DNA from: Emydura subglobosa
Taxonomy: Eukaryota > Chordata > Testudines > Chelidae
NCBI GenBank assembly: GCA_007922225.1
Contig: ML679963.1
Span: forward strand, 5,420,337 to 5,484,336
Direction: 5' to 3'
Length of the DNA: 64,000 nucleotides
The first letter of the stretch is position 1. Each line of letters begins with the position of its first letter. The notes under the pieces were generated by a model. That model had not been told where the DNA came from, ran no database searches, and was given only the letters and a program-made list of their open reading frames with translations. The position numbers were made by a program, and so were the translations under genes. Positions 24,410 through 35,366 of this stretch are shown piece by piece.

Positions 24410-25725
24410 GTTTTCTGTTAAAAACGCTTTTCAATATTTCTGCTGAGCTGCTTCAGACTCCCTTTTTACATAGAGAGAGTTAATTTGAATTTGGCAGCTT
24501 GGTTACAGACAGTTGTTTCCTAGCAAACAGAACACAAGACCATATGTTTCGACGTTTAAGCAATTTAGAATCAGAGGTATAATTCTGAGTGTCCTTAGAA
24601 GAAATTGGACGTTACATACCCAAAGGATCTGAGCTCTACAAAAGATACAGCCTTTTTTAGCACTTTTCCCATAGCAACAAAACCACTTTACACTACTTAT
24701 ATCATATACTTGAACCACAAGCATGCTGAAAGCATTGGTGAGCTGACTATAGTTTGTATTCAGCCCCTTCAGGGGCTTCTGTGTTTCCAACAGGAAGAGA
24801 TGGATAAGTATACCCTTTTTTTCCCCCTTGTCTGGCATTGAATTCATCCACAGTTGTCTCCAAGAGGCATCTACAACCCAGATTCATACCTGCTTTTTTG
24901 ATTTGTGGGCATCTAACCTACTTTGTAAAAGGGAATATCATCTATGGCTTCTTTTAGGAACAAAAAACAAGATTAAACATATTACAACTCCTTCATCAAT
25001 TTTGTTGTGCCACAAAGATAAGTTTTTAGCTGCATGAGGGACATGAACCTAGCAAAGACAAAAAAAAGGAAGTTTTCCATCACTAGAGTGAAAACATTCG
25101 TTTAATCCCAAAACAGGTAGTTTGTGTTCCTTTCTTCATGATCTGGGATGATTAACACCACCAAAAAATGGAACTATGGATTTAAACCAAGACAGAGTCA
25201 AGGCAATCCCCCCCAAGGATATTGGCACAGTGCATGCCCTTGTGCCAGTATGACAGTATTATTTTTCCTGGCATGAAGTCACACAATCTCCAGATTACTT
25301 AAGAACATTTTAAAACTAGTCTTAGAAATTTTTTTTAAATACTTTACTGAATCAGATAGAAAGTGTTATCTTCACCGCTTTAATCACAGTAGCTGAAAGA
25401 AAACACCACAAAAAGATAAGAAAAATGACGAGCTGAAGTTAGAATTTAGTGATATCTTTCTTTTTGCAAAACAGATATGAAACAAGAAATCCCACATTTT
25501 AGGCAATTCCTTCAAAGATTAAATGTTACTCAGGTGTATTCCCCACATTTCTGGTCAGGTTTTGTACAACAGGGAGTTAGGCATATGATACACTTACAAT
25601 TATCTGTGGTTTGAAACAGTAAGGGTCAAATTTGGTTTTCTGATTAATCACGTGGGTTCTCTTAGACTTAAGTGGGACCTATGCACAGCAAAGTGCCTAC
25701 ATATGTAAGAGAAGCAATTGCAAAA
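24410..25725. other. Non-coding DNA, no gene seen
   Basis: The 114-codon minus-strand frame 24503-24847 and the 78-codon plus-strand frame opposite it have no recognisable domain. Both are likely chance frames. Confidence 0.4.
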
Positions 25726-25734
25726 GTGGCAAAG

Positions 25735-25812
25735 GGATTTAGGAGCACAAACTTATATTGACATTTAATGGGACTTGTACATCTCACTCCTTTAGGCATT
25801 TTTCAAAAATCT
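25735..25812. repeat. Decayed palindromic repeat of the 'ttttcaaaaat' family
   Basis: The left part 'gatttaggagcacaaactt' and right part 'acttgtacatctcactcctt' plus 'taggcatttttcaaaaatc' flank the core 'acatttaatgggac'. The arms are imperfect. It appears to be the same family as 56517 and 58855. Confidence 0.5.
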
Positions 25813-25814
25813 CC

Positions 25815-28180
25815 CTCATAAAGATTAAATAGCTTAAAGGAGCAAAGAAACCCTAAGATGCAAAAAAAATTAAACATTTAAATTGAAACAAAGCATGTCA
25901 CCCATTATGTGTGACAGTCCCAGGAGGCATGGCTAAGAATAACCATTGCAGAGCCAAAACCCTTGGATAGGGATGATGCTTACACACATTACCAAATGAG
26001 TATCTACAACTGAAGGAGGAGACCAGGATGTACCTATGTGCGCTGCCAGCTTTTTCAAACTCTATGCACTCAGAGATCACTTCCACAACACTTTCAAACA
26101 GTCCACGTTATTATAAATCCACTCAAAAATCCCTGATTTAAGTGCAAAATTTATCTCAACCTTAATTACATAGGCAAAATTTGCACATCCATAAAAATGT
26201 ATTACCAAGGTTCATATGGTTGCTAAATTACAGTTCACTGTTTCTTATTTTATGGTGATTAACCCTTCTTCTCCTGCCCAATTTATAACATACTGACAGC
26301 AGGTCTGGAAAGTATGCTGAGATTCGACAGTCATCATAAAGCCCAATATGTCAAATACCCAATAAAATGCTGGATGAAGACATTACCATATGAATAATGG
26401 ACCTGATCCTGCTCAATAAAGTCCAGGGCAATATTTTCATTTACTTAATTGAAAACCAGGACAAGTCCTGTCCTAAATGTCTTGTAGCAATTCCTGAATG
26501 TCCCAAAAGATTAATGCTTGCCATGTTCCCTACCTCAGGTCACAGGACAGCAAACTTTCTCAGTGTATGTGCTGGAAGTATAATAAATGAAAATACCTCA
26601 TTCTATCTGGTTTATGCCAGTCATTTACAAAATACTGTCCGCCTTGATAAACACGTGAGGGAAAGCTGCAATCCTAACGGGTTTGTTGAAATGAAAGAAA
26701 TAGCTTTTCCACCCTAGATTCTGCAGAACATTTGACTGGGCAATTTAGTGCCCCACTGCATGCACATTGGCATGGTTTTCTACTAGCATTTGTTAAAAAA
26801 AGGTTTCTTGCCTAGGGAATGTACATCAGTCTTGGAGCAGGAATGAAAAAATGAGGCTCTGTTTTTTTTACATATATCTTCAGACTAGGGAAAAAGAGAG
26901 GATCAATGAATAATGCCTGTTGCTTTTCCATTCTTGCTGCTGTTATTGCTAAAAGGAATGGATTTTATAAGATAAGAACCTAAATTCAGAAGTCTCCATG
27001 GGTTCAAAGACAGGTGCTAAGAAAGCTCTCAAAACAACATCTGATTGCCAAAGTGTGTTTGGGGACTTCAGCAAACTCTTAGTATTTTATTCCCTTTCAG
27101 ACATTTTTGTACTACACAGTAGTTATTTACTCCTCAGCCCTTAGTACTGTTTATGGAAAACTGAAAGAACTGATAGGTGATCTCAGATGCTTCTATCTAG
27201 AGCAGGAATGTTCTATGTTGCTTATACAAAATTGCCACATTTCCTCTGCTTTCTAAATCTTAAATTCTGTTAAATTAAATCTTAAATTCTGTTAGGCCGC
27301 CATGTTTGTCAGTCACACTTTTACCACCTCCTGGACTAATCCTAAACCCAGTGAAATCTATCCCTTTCAGGCACTTCCAACACACCAATCACAGCAGTAC
27401 CTAGCTGTCAGATACAAAATTACATGAGCTCTCTGGAAAGCACTGTGGTCTAGTAGTTTAGGCAGTGCTTTGATGGCTATGAGTTCTTGGTTCTGACAAC
27501 GAATTACTTTGTGACTCAGGGGTGCGGAAGGTAAAGATTTGAATTTGTTTATAAAGGACCTTACTTCTCCTCCTCTCCTTGCACAGATATGGAGGAGCAT
27601 CTGCAAAGACAATCCCATAGAATGACCTCCCCTTCATAAAAGGCCAGTGTTGCAAAAATATTTTCTCCTAAATCATCCAGGTAACTTTTTTAAAGTACTC
27701 CAGGCTGGACCTGGCACTGGAGCTGTCAGGGGAGTTACTTCAGATCTAATGTTATTGTTTCTAGGGCAAACTGCACAGCACCAGGTAGCAAGAAGAAATG
27801 TCCCATGAAAGTGTACAGATGGTCTCTTCTTCCAGGACAACTGCCTGATAGAAAACTGGAAGATAGGGGCATTTCAGCTTTTCACCATAAGTCCAGGAGA
27901 CCTTATCCTGCCATGGTTTGAGCTTCTGCAGAGTTATACTGTATTGGAATAAAAGAAATCAGGCCTATAATGTTTCAATTTTTTATATGCAAAAGAATTA
28001 AGGAGCTGCTCAAATAGGAGCTCCTTCTAGTTTTCATTAATTCTTGGAACTAAGAAACAAATATGAAATATTACAGAATATATTAAAAGTATGCTTTTAC
28101 CTCATTTGCTTAATTTTAAAACTAGTTGTTTATCAATTTATAAATGTTTTTAATATTGCAAAGATTCTGCCATCACTAGA
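25815..28180. other. Non-coding DNA with a weak SINE remnant
   Basis: No gene is seen. The 106-codon frame at 26397-26717 has no family resemblance. An 18-bp tandem pair (aaatcttaaattctgtta) lies near 27255-27293. A SINE remnant is listed separately at 27425. Confidence 0.45.
27425..27525 (+). mobile_element. MIR-type SINE 5' fragment
   Basis: The text 'agcactgtggtctagtagtt', 'gcagtgctttgatggctatg', 'agttcttggttctgac' and 'tactttgtgact' follows the tRNA-related head and core of MIR in plus orientation. It is short and diverged. Confidence 0.5.
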
Positions 28181-28183
28181 TAT

Positions 28184-28728
28184 TGTGGCGAGGAAGGCCT
28201 ATTCGCCCCGTGGGTCTTGCACTCCCTTCGGCAACAACGGTGCTGTGGCTGGGTGGGAGCAGGGGAGGGGCTTAGTTCATGAGCTACTACCTTCCCTGGG
28301 TCGCTTGTCCATGGCCCCCCTGCTTGTGGTCCACTCCCTGAAATCAGGGAGGAGGGTTTTTCCCCTTCCTTACTTGAGTCCTTCCATCCAGCTGTTTGAG
28401 CAGCGGGGTCCTCCTTCAGGCCTTTGGGCCTGCGTCCCTCGGCCCTGCCTGGACGGGCTTCTCCTTAACTCCCGCACCTTGGTGCTGTGGTAGCAACAGT
28501 ACTAGCTCCAAGCTTTGTACCAGCTCTGTTCTGCTCCTTCACTCAACTCCCTTTCAGCTTCCTGAAAGAGAGGCTTTTACCTGCTGTGACAAGCTCCTTA
28601 ATTGGCTTCAGGTGACCTAATTGACCTGGAGTAACCCTGGCTGTGTTACCCAGGGAACAGGGATTTGTTAAGCCTGGGGCTGATATATATGCCTTCCAGC
28701 ATCCTTGCCCTTGCGTCCCGCCCTGACA
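28184..28728 (+). mobile_element. LTR-like segment with TATA motif
   Basis: This GC-rich block starts abruptly with TGTGGCGAGG and ends CCCTGACA, so it has TG...CA ends like a long terminal repeat. A TATA-like 'ctgatatatatgcc' lies at about 28680-28692, some 40 bp from the right end. Immediately downstream the DNA becomes a Tx1-type LINE reading frame rather than a primer-binding site, so either this is an LTR joined to LINE sequence or it is an unrecognised part of a composite repeat. The 149-codon frame at 28044-28493 that enters this block is not a recognisable protein. Confidence 0.4.
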
Positions 28729-29303
28729 CCAAGTGGGGGGACCTGTTGCCACCTGCAGGGGACAAGGACCCCTAGTGGGCCAGTCTGTACTCCACCTTGA
28801 CCCCGTGGCCCGCCGGGGACATCAGTTGGCGGCTCCTTCATGGAGCCGTAAGCACGGGTGTGTACTTAGCACGGTTCACCCTCACCCCAACACCTGCCCC
28901 TACTGCGGCATGAGGGAGACCCTGGTGCACATCTACCTTGAGTGTGCCAGGTTGCAGCTCCTGTTCCGGCTCCTCCAGAACCTCCTGCTGAGGTTCTGGC
29001 TGAACTTCTCCCCGCACCTGTTCATTTACGCACACCCCATCCATGGCCCCACAAAGTCGCGGGACCTCCTCGTCAACCTCCTCCTAGCCCTGGCCAAAAT
29101 GGCCATCTACAAGACCAGGGAGAGGAGGTTGGGGGGGGGGGGCGCTCTGCGACTGTGGGGCCTGCTTCTGTTCCCTTGTGCACTCACGCATCCGGGCAGA
29201 GTTCCTCTGGGGGGCGTCCGCTGGCTCCCTTGACACCTTCCGGGAGCAGTGGGTGCTGTCCAGGATTCTCTGCTCGGTGTCCCTTCAGGTTCCCTCTGTT
29301 TGA
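28728..29303 (+). pseudogene. Tx1-type LINE ORF2 C-terminus, broken
   Basis: The translation carries the C-terminal region of a Tx1-like (L1-clade) reverse-transcriptase protein as found in turtles: GDISWRLLHGAVSTG, then the CCHC-type finger CPYCGMRETLVHIYLEC (C-x2-C-x7-H-x4-C, about 28902-28952), then RLLQNLLLRFWLNFSPHLF and LALAKMAIYKTRERR, ending with a frame containing SLDTFREQWVLS and a TGA at 29301-29303. The frame is broken by a TAG at 28773-28775, a one-base loss near 28886 (frame 3 to frame 2), and a second shift at the 12-G run 29131-29142 (back to frame 3). Endonuclease and polymerase domains are absent. The protein would have acted in target-primed insertion of its own RNA; this copy is dead. 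Confidence 0.75.
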
Positions 29304-29453
29304 CCCTTTGACCTCCACGCCCCTTCCTATTTTTTCATTTGTTGTCCCACAAAATCAGTTAAGTCCTGGGTCCGGTGGCTCCTCCCCTTAGGATGGGGGA
29401 GGGGCGTTGGCACTCAAATAGTAGCACCCTCCTATAGCCGTCAGGTCTGACCC
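29304..29453 (+). mobile_element. Probable 3' untranslated end of the Tx1-type LINE or composite
   Basis: After the LINE stop codon the GC-rich character continues through 'gggtccggtggctcctcccc' and 'ggatgggggaggggcgttgg' to 'ccgtcaggtctgaccctgtt', then drops abruptly to AT-rich DNA after about 29453. There is no poly-A tail. This could be LINE 3' UTR or the other end of an LTR. Confidence 0.4.
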
Positions 29454-29459
29454 TGTTAC

Positions 29460-31840
29460 AATATGTTGACAGAGAAATTCATATCAATACATGAGACCTT
29501 ATTAAATGTGAGATATTAAATATTAAACGTGAGAAATATTAAATGTGAGAAAGGATCATTTTTATCATTTAGAATAAGATAGGTAAGTGTAGGACGGTGT
29601 CTAGTTACCATAGGTTACCATAGGTATCCACAATATGTCTTGCAATGCTAACTATTAATGTACTTGATAGTAGTTTAAGTACATGCTATAAAAAGAGCTA
29701 TTTAAGCAAAGGTTTATAATTATATTTTTAAGATTAGTCTCTAGGTTCATCAGAAATGTGATTCTGAATATGCCTTGTATGCATCATGTTAATTACAAAT
29801 CAGTATGTAATATGGAGTGATGAGATTAGCTAGCTGGGGAAGACCTGATCTGGATCTGAACTCTCTGGATCAGTTCCACCTTTAGCGATACAGATATATG
29901 AAACACTGAAGGCTTTTAAAGGCATTAGAACTGACCAACTCCTATTCTTCTTACTCAGACAAGTAGTCCTACTCAAGTCACTTTGTGGTCTCTGCACCTA
30001 TTATTAAGCATAGAACAATCACTACAAACTTAATTTTATTATTTTTGTATTACCTCAGAATCCAGCAGAATTAAATGTTATTTAAGGAAATAAAAAATTA
30101 GATATAAACTTTTGACATCATATTTAAAACGTGTAGACCTCAGGTTACACACTGTTTACCTTACCTAGAAGACATAACTCTGGTCAAACTCCCATTAAAT
30201 TCAATGGGATTAACTCTCATGATTGAAGTTTCTCATATGCTTCAGTGTTTGCAGGTTGAGGTCCTTAGTCAATAATACATCATAGTGTTTAACCCAGCTC
30301 AAATTTCAACAGGTTTCAAATCAATTTGGTTGCATAATCAAAATCCAGGGTGTCCTGAAGGAAGCGGGAAATGCTGAAGTTTGGTCCTGACTCGAACTAA
30401 GCTTTAACTCAGTCAATGCAAATATTTTACTAATGACGCACCGTATTATTTCCTCATCCTTTTCACATTGATTTTTCCTCCACTGCACACTTGAAACTCA
30501 CAATGAAGTCAGTGGAACGTTAAGGTTCCCCAACCAATGTAATACTGGACACGGACTGAATTTTAGCATTTAAATATTATTTTACTCTTTGGATATGTTT
30601 ATCAGAAGACTATCAAACAAAGCTTTTATAAGAAAGAATGTGCTCTGGGGAAAAAAGAGATTTAGTTATTTTTAATACCGATGACTTTGTCCAAAAGAAG
30701 ATTCTTTCCTGTATTTCAACATTTTACAGTATGATCTATTATAGAAACTGATGTGGGAAAAAAAGTTTAGAAAAACCCAAGACTGGAAAAAAGAACTACC
30801 AAATGAAAAGGTCCTGTAAAATTTGGTAGCTCTGGATCTTTCTGTACTAATTCACATGACCTTCATTTTATTTTTAGAAAGGCGGTAATTCCCAGTTGGA
30901 TACGGTGCAATACCTTGTGCCCAAATACTGTTTTGCACAAATAAACTAAAGAAAGTGTTGACTTAAAAATAAAACATTGAAAGAGGAGACATTTTCTTTC
31001 CTCTGTGAAAATTTCCGGAAAAGCTGTAAACAAAGGCAGGTTTGGCTCAGTGGTTGAGTGACTCTGTTGAGCTGTTGAGGATGGAGAACATATCAAACCT
31101 CACAGAGTGAGGAAATGTTTGTAAAACAGTTAGTAAATCACAGACAGCAAGGTCACCATGTTTAACAGCAGGAATGACACTTTGCCAAAACCCCAGCTGT
31201 GAAAGGGCGTATACATACACGGTTCTGAGTCTCATTTATTCTTCTTCACATCCTATTTTTAATTTTTTTAAAAAATCTATTCTTTAAAATCTATTAGGAA
31301 AAAATCAAAAAGATTTCAAATTGATGAGACCTGTGAGCACTGCAATGCTCATCACTGAAGTAAAATTCTGTAATGAACTCCTTGCTCAGTTTTGCCAAAA
31401 AGAACACAAGATGGTAAAGCGTTGAAAATTATCTGTAGCCTGAACGATTTCTCTAAAGATTGATACTGACTGACCTCTTGGTCTGGGTGGCAAGGTTTAA
31501 AGTTCCAGCTGGGAATTCAAATTCACATCGAGAAAGAAAACAGTCTGTAGATACTGAAAACCAGCACACAAAGAGGGTAAAAGGATACAGTTGTAAATAA
31601 TATACAGTACACACATTCACATACTATAATTAATGTTTGTATACTTTACAGTACTATGTTTATACTTCACTTAATGTTTGTACTAACAAAAGCTATTATT
31701 TTTATTAAAAGATGATGTGTTAGCTATTTGATTTACCATGGAAATCACATGCTGTTCCACAAATCAGACACTCTTGTGGGGTCACACAGAAATTTGCGTG
31801 TGGCCTTCAGTGAAGCATTAAGACTCTCATATAGCAAAGT
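29460..31840. other. Unique AT-rich non-coding DNA
   Basis: No gene is recognised. There are minor tandem echoes, such as 'ttaccatagg' twice at about 29605-29624 and 'attaaatgtgaga' variants at 29500-29550. The stretch 30181-30260 ('cattaaattcaatgggatta') is a decayed core of the palindromic repeat families. Confidence 0.45.
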
Positions 31841-31850
31841 AGGCACTGAA

Positions 31851-31930
31851 GCACATACTTAACTTCAAGCGTGTGAGTAGTTTCATTAAATTTAACAAAA
31901 CTACTCACACGCTTAAAGTTAAGTATGTGC
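31851..31930. repeat. Near-perfect 30-bp-arm hairpin repeat
   Basis: The left arm (31851-31880, 'gcacatacttaacttcaagc' then 'gtgtgagtag') is the reverse complement of the right arm (31901-31930) at 29 of 30 positions, with a 20-base loop. Weaker pairing continues outward to about 31836 and 31945. The sequence belongs to a common turtle-type palindromic family; a longer, more decayed copy lies at 55877-55994. It is non-coding and probably a MITE. Confidence 0.85.
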
Positions 31931-32367
31931 TGAAATGCTTTACTGGAATGAGATCTATATGCTGAAATAGCACAAGGTAAAGAAAAAGTTCTTTCAGATT
32001 AATTCCTACTGATTTAAAAAAAACCATCATACTAAAACATTGGTTATTTTATTCATGATTTATTATATTTTTAAGTGTCCCCTTTCCCTGGAGCCCTCCT
32101 GTGACACAGCAGTGACTTTCATTAGTATTTTATTTGCAGCTGTATCACTTTTACCTTTACACTGTTATTGGGAGAAGCGGGAAGCCTTGGAATTTATGCT
32201 TCCCATTTATAGTCGTGGGTCCTATTGGTGTCAATGGGACAATTCACACGCATAAATGTAAGCATGTGTGTAAGCATTAGCAAAACTGAAGCCTTGCTTC
32301 TGCTTTTAAATGAAAAATGAAAGTGAGCAGCCAACTGGGCCATAAATAAGGTCTCACTGAATGTGAA

Positions 32368-32449
32368 GGCCTGATTCTGCTCTCATGTGTGTGCAAATCA
32401 GGAGTAGCTCTCCTGACAGTACACCCCAGCTAGAGCACGGAATCAGGCC
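32368..32449. repeat. Palindromic dispersed repeat, 82 bp
   Basis: The ends 'ggcctgattctgctctcat' and 'tagagcacggaatcaggcc' are inverted copies with a few mismatches. The interior is diverged. Another short foldback element with no coding potential. Confidence 0.65.
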
Positions 32450-33105
32450 CTCCTATGACTAATAATAATAATAAACCCCCAACATCCCAGTCCGAGAGCC
32501 GGCCTTTCAATTTGATTTTCATTGTTGTGACCATGACTGAATAACTCTTCAGCAAAGCCGCTACCAAATGGCTGCATCAATTGTTGCTTTGTAGAGGATG
32601 AATTTGTGGAAGACGGGGGGGCAGCAGTGAGGGAATCTTTCCTGGATCAGTGCTGACAGCAGGACCCAAGCATAATTTTTTTGGGCCCAGTACAACTTGT
32701 AACCCGGGCCACCTCCCACTCACAAACCACAATACCTCATCTCATACATACAGTCTTGTGAGACATGAAAAAAGTTTGAATTCTGAAATTACTGTTACAT
32801 AATCTACATTTCTGAAAAATGTCCCCCACACCTTTGCTATTTTTGTTTAACATAACACCCAGCCTGAGAATCCTACAAGTTTGCTGACTATTTTGTAATT
32901 TTTGGTCATTATGACAGGAAATAATACCTTTAATGTCTTGATTTTTTTATTCTACTGGATCAATGTGACTGCAAACATTTTATAATTAGGCCAATTAACT
33001 TTAAAGCTTTATTTTTCTGGCCTTTTTCATTGCAAAATCATGAATTAGCCGCCCAAAGCTATAATCTCAAGAGTTCCAAGACAGTTACCATTGTATGGGT
33101 CACCT
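32450..33105. other. Non-coding DNA, no gene seen
   Basis: Contains an ATA triplet run ('taataataataataaa') at about 32460-32475, then unique AT-rich DNA. Overlapping frames at 33030-33283 run into the MITE and are rejected. Confidence 0.4.
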
Positions 33106-33109
33106 CTCA

Positions 33110-33375
33110 GAGCTTGTCTTCACTTACCTCCGAGATTCAGCAGCAGTCGACTGGAGTTACGAAAGCTACGCAAAAAACTTGCATAACTCCTGTCAACTTC
33201 TCTGCTTCTGTTCTGCGCGCCGTCTTCACTGCAGTGCACCGACGGGAACCACATTCCCATTAACGCAGCGCTACGCCACTTGAGAAGGTGGTCTTAATAC
33301 GTCGATTTCTGGATCGACTGAGCGGGTCTTCGCTGACCGCTCAGTCGATCCACAGAAGTCGATCTGACGGTGGCG
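33110..33375. mobile_element. hAT-type foldback MITE, right arm truncated
   Basis: It starts 'agcttgtcttcacttacctc', a hAT-style terminus. It is CpG-rich ('tctgcgcgccgtcttcactg', 'gcagcgctacgccac'), unlike its flanks. At its centre, 33301-33326 pairs with 33335-33361 in a hairpin of about 25 bp built from 'ggatcgactgagcggg' and 'accgctcagtcgatcc'. The left arm continues about 190 bp outward but the right arm stops after only about 15 bp, at 'ctgacggtggcg', where transposase-like sequence begins. Confidence 0.65.
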
Positions 33376-33930
33376 AATTTGCTTCTGTTAATATTTGTTT
33401 TTGAATCTCACTGCCCACTCCATGTCCACCTGACTGTGACTGCTGTAATTGCTTCCACTGACAGTAGCAAGTTTTATGTTCTATTATTCTCTTTTCATGT
33501 TCAGGAAGTTTAGTATATAGTTTATGCCATTTTTTCACAATTGGTGAATACCCTTCTTTTTTGCCAGCATACTTTAAGCCTCCCTTCAGGAAACAGCCGA
33601 CATGGAAAACAATACAGTGCTTGGTTAGTAGCACTCCAAACAAGCCAGTCTCTTGGTATCTTTTCTCTCTTGTTGGAAGTCTTACATTTGAGAAGAAATT
33701 CAGGAAACTTATGCCCATCAACATCTTTTGGCATTGACATTGCTAGCTTCCGTATTTCTTCAAAAGTCAGGACACCGGATAGAACAATTTTTTGATGGAT
33801 AGAATCTGTTATGTTTTCAGGCCACAAGCCTGGATCTTTGAAAAGACAAGAATCAGATAGTGTAGCACCACTCTCTCCTGCTTCTTGTAAACCTTCTAAT
33901 GTGGTGGTGCTAATGGTAATACTACCTGAC
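33376..33930 (-). pseudogene. hAT transposase fragment (ZMYM1/TTF-finger type), frameshifted
   Basis: Reading from about 33930 down, the minus strand encodes SCLFKDPGLWPENITDSIHQ, then REKIPRDWLVWSATNQALYC followed by FPCRLF. This is the signature of the N-terminal TTF-type zinc finger in hAT transposases and their domesticated relatives of the zinc finger MYM-type 1 group. Near 33570 the frame changes, and the match resumes with YSPIVKKWHKLYTKLPEHEK and EIQKQILTEAN, the segment that follows the finger in this family. The DDE catalytic core and C-terminal dimerisation domain are absent. It ends at the junction with the MITE at about 33375. It is a dead fragment: a hAT transposon remnant or, less likely, a retrocopy of a ZMYM1-like gene. 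Confidence 0.75.
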
Positions 33931-34880
33931 TATCTTCACGCATCAGATTGGAGTCACATAATGCATATTCTGGCAACTTTTCTCTGGCACAAGGAACTCT
34001 GGGACTGGTAGTTCTTGATATGATAGATAGACCATGTCACAGAGAGGAGCACAAATCTCTCTGTCTCTCAGTCTCAAATGACAGGTCCTAGTTTAACTGC
34101 ACAAGCACACACACTCTATTCTAGAGAAGGGCCTGGGTTGCGCCAGCAGGCCCAGCAACTCACTGTTCAGAATGTTGCTTGAGGCTGCTCTAACACTACT
34201 ATTGAGTGGCTCCAGCAAATCTCACAAGATCTAGACAATAGATACAAAGATACAGGGAAATAAGTTTCTATAAATATCCGCAGGCATGATCTACAATTTA
34301 GCCTCACTTTTTCATCATGGTAAAGAGGGCTTCAGCCTGGGCCAGGCCCCCCAGGACCTCCAGGCCCCAGTAAAGTGTACCCTTTCCCCTCCCCCCCATG
34401 TGGGGGCCCTGCTGCCCAGACCCGCCTCTCTTTTGCTGGACATTCGCCCTGATAGCTAAATTGCACTACATGACATGTCACCATAGTTCCAAACTGACCA
34501 TGCTGCTTGGAATCAGCAGAAGAGAGGCAGGTTGGCCAGGACCACTTGTGCCCTAAAACGGAGCAGGAAAAGATAGCCAGAGTAAGGAGGTGGGCTGACA
34601 ACCATGAAGGAACCACAGGACAAGTCTACTAGAGGAGATGGAAGAATCAGTAACTGAAAGGAGTTCTTGGCACACACTGTAGGAGGGCTGAGACTCTGAA
34701 AACAAATGTACTTGCAGTCTAAATCACTGTGGATGAGTATACCACATTTGTGACTAATCCCATCCAAACTACATTCCACCTTTCTTATACAAAATTACAG
34801 GCAGTTGGTGAAGGCATAAAAAGCTGTATCTGCAGTGGGATAAGAGGTCTAGAGCAAGATAGGAGATTCTAGAGAAAGAA
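33931..34880. other. Non-coding DNA, possibly residual transposon sequence
   Basis: The first few hundred bases may still belong to the hAT element upstream of its transposase but carry no recognisable terminus. A GC-richer patch lies at 34330-34440. The 94-codon minus-strand frame covering it is Pro/Gly-rich low-complexity and not a recognisable protein. Confidence 0.35.
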
Positions 34881-34883
34881 ACA

Positions 34884-35020
34884 ATATTACTCAAATTCCC
34901 ACACATATTGAATATAAATGAGATAAACGGCATGATAAACCAATTCAATTTAAAAAGTAGACCTGACACTGTGTGTAACTTATTCTGGTGTAAAAACAAA
35001 ATCAGGAAGAAACAGGAATA
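34884..35020. repeat. Unclassified repeat, copy 1 of a local direct pair
   Basis: About 130 bases recur at 36189-36320 in the same orientation at roughly 80% identity. Shared words include 'attcaatttaaaa', 'agacctgacactgtg' and 'ggtgtaaaaacaaaa', then 'caggaagaaacagg'. It is either a dispersed repeat I do not recognise or a local duplication; a CR1 end lies between the copies. Confidence 0.7.
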
Positions 35021-35366
35021 GAGAGAGGGGCGAATATGGCAGAGAGGTTTTTTTTCTTTTAAAATAAAATATTCTCTCTTCATACTCTGGGAGTTTTCTT
35101 TTGCTTCAGTTCAGTTTCTTTTTCTTCAATGCAGATGTTTAAATTAAAAAAGCTCCTGAATCCAAACCCTGGATACTTTGGACCTGGGTACAATGTGGTC
35201 GGAATACAAACCTAACTCTTTTTTTCCTCTTTATCATTCCCAAACCGAATCCCCACATCCACCCTTATTTCCCCAAAGACTTTGGGGTCTTAATAAGCCA
35301 TATAGAGATCTGTATTTTGCAGCTTAGACCACATTACCTTCAAATACAAATTTCTGCCTTGATTCA

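Larger units (their letters stand above)
28184..29453 (+). mobile_element. Composite GC-rich insertion flanked by ATAT
   Basis: The whole CpG-rich island begins TGTGGC and ends GTTACA, and both ends are flanked by the 4-mer ATAT, which could be a target-site duplication. Inside lie the LTR-like segment and then the Tx1-type LINE end with its 3' untranslated part. One reading is an LTR element whose interior was replaced by, or invaded by, LINE sequence. Another is two unrelated adjacent insertions, since a 4-bp AT match is weak evidence. Confidence 0.4.

Noticed and set aside
24503..24847. 114-codon minus-strand frame
   Set aside because: No family resemblance, an opposing frame of similar length, and no splice or promoter context.
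28044..28493. 149-codon plus-strand open frame
   Set aside because: It crosses from unique AT-rich DNA into the LTR-like block and has no recognisable domain; its length comes from the GC-rich repeat.
28838..29044. 68-codon minus-strand frame, Glu/Gln-rich
   Set aside because: Antisense to the LINE remnant; low-complexity by-product.
28942..29391. 149-codon plus-strand frame, Pro-rich
   Set aside because: An out-of-frame shadow of the Tx1-type LINE coding remnant.
31040..31062. 'ggctcagtggttgagtgact', resembling a tRNA A-box or turtle tRNA-Lys SINE head
   Set aside because: No B-box or SINE body follows.
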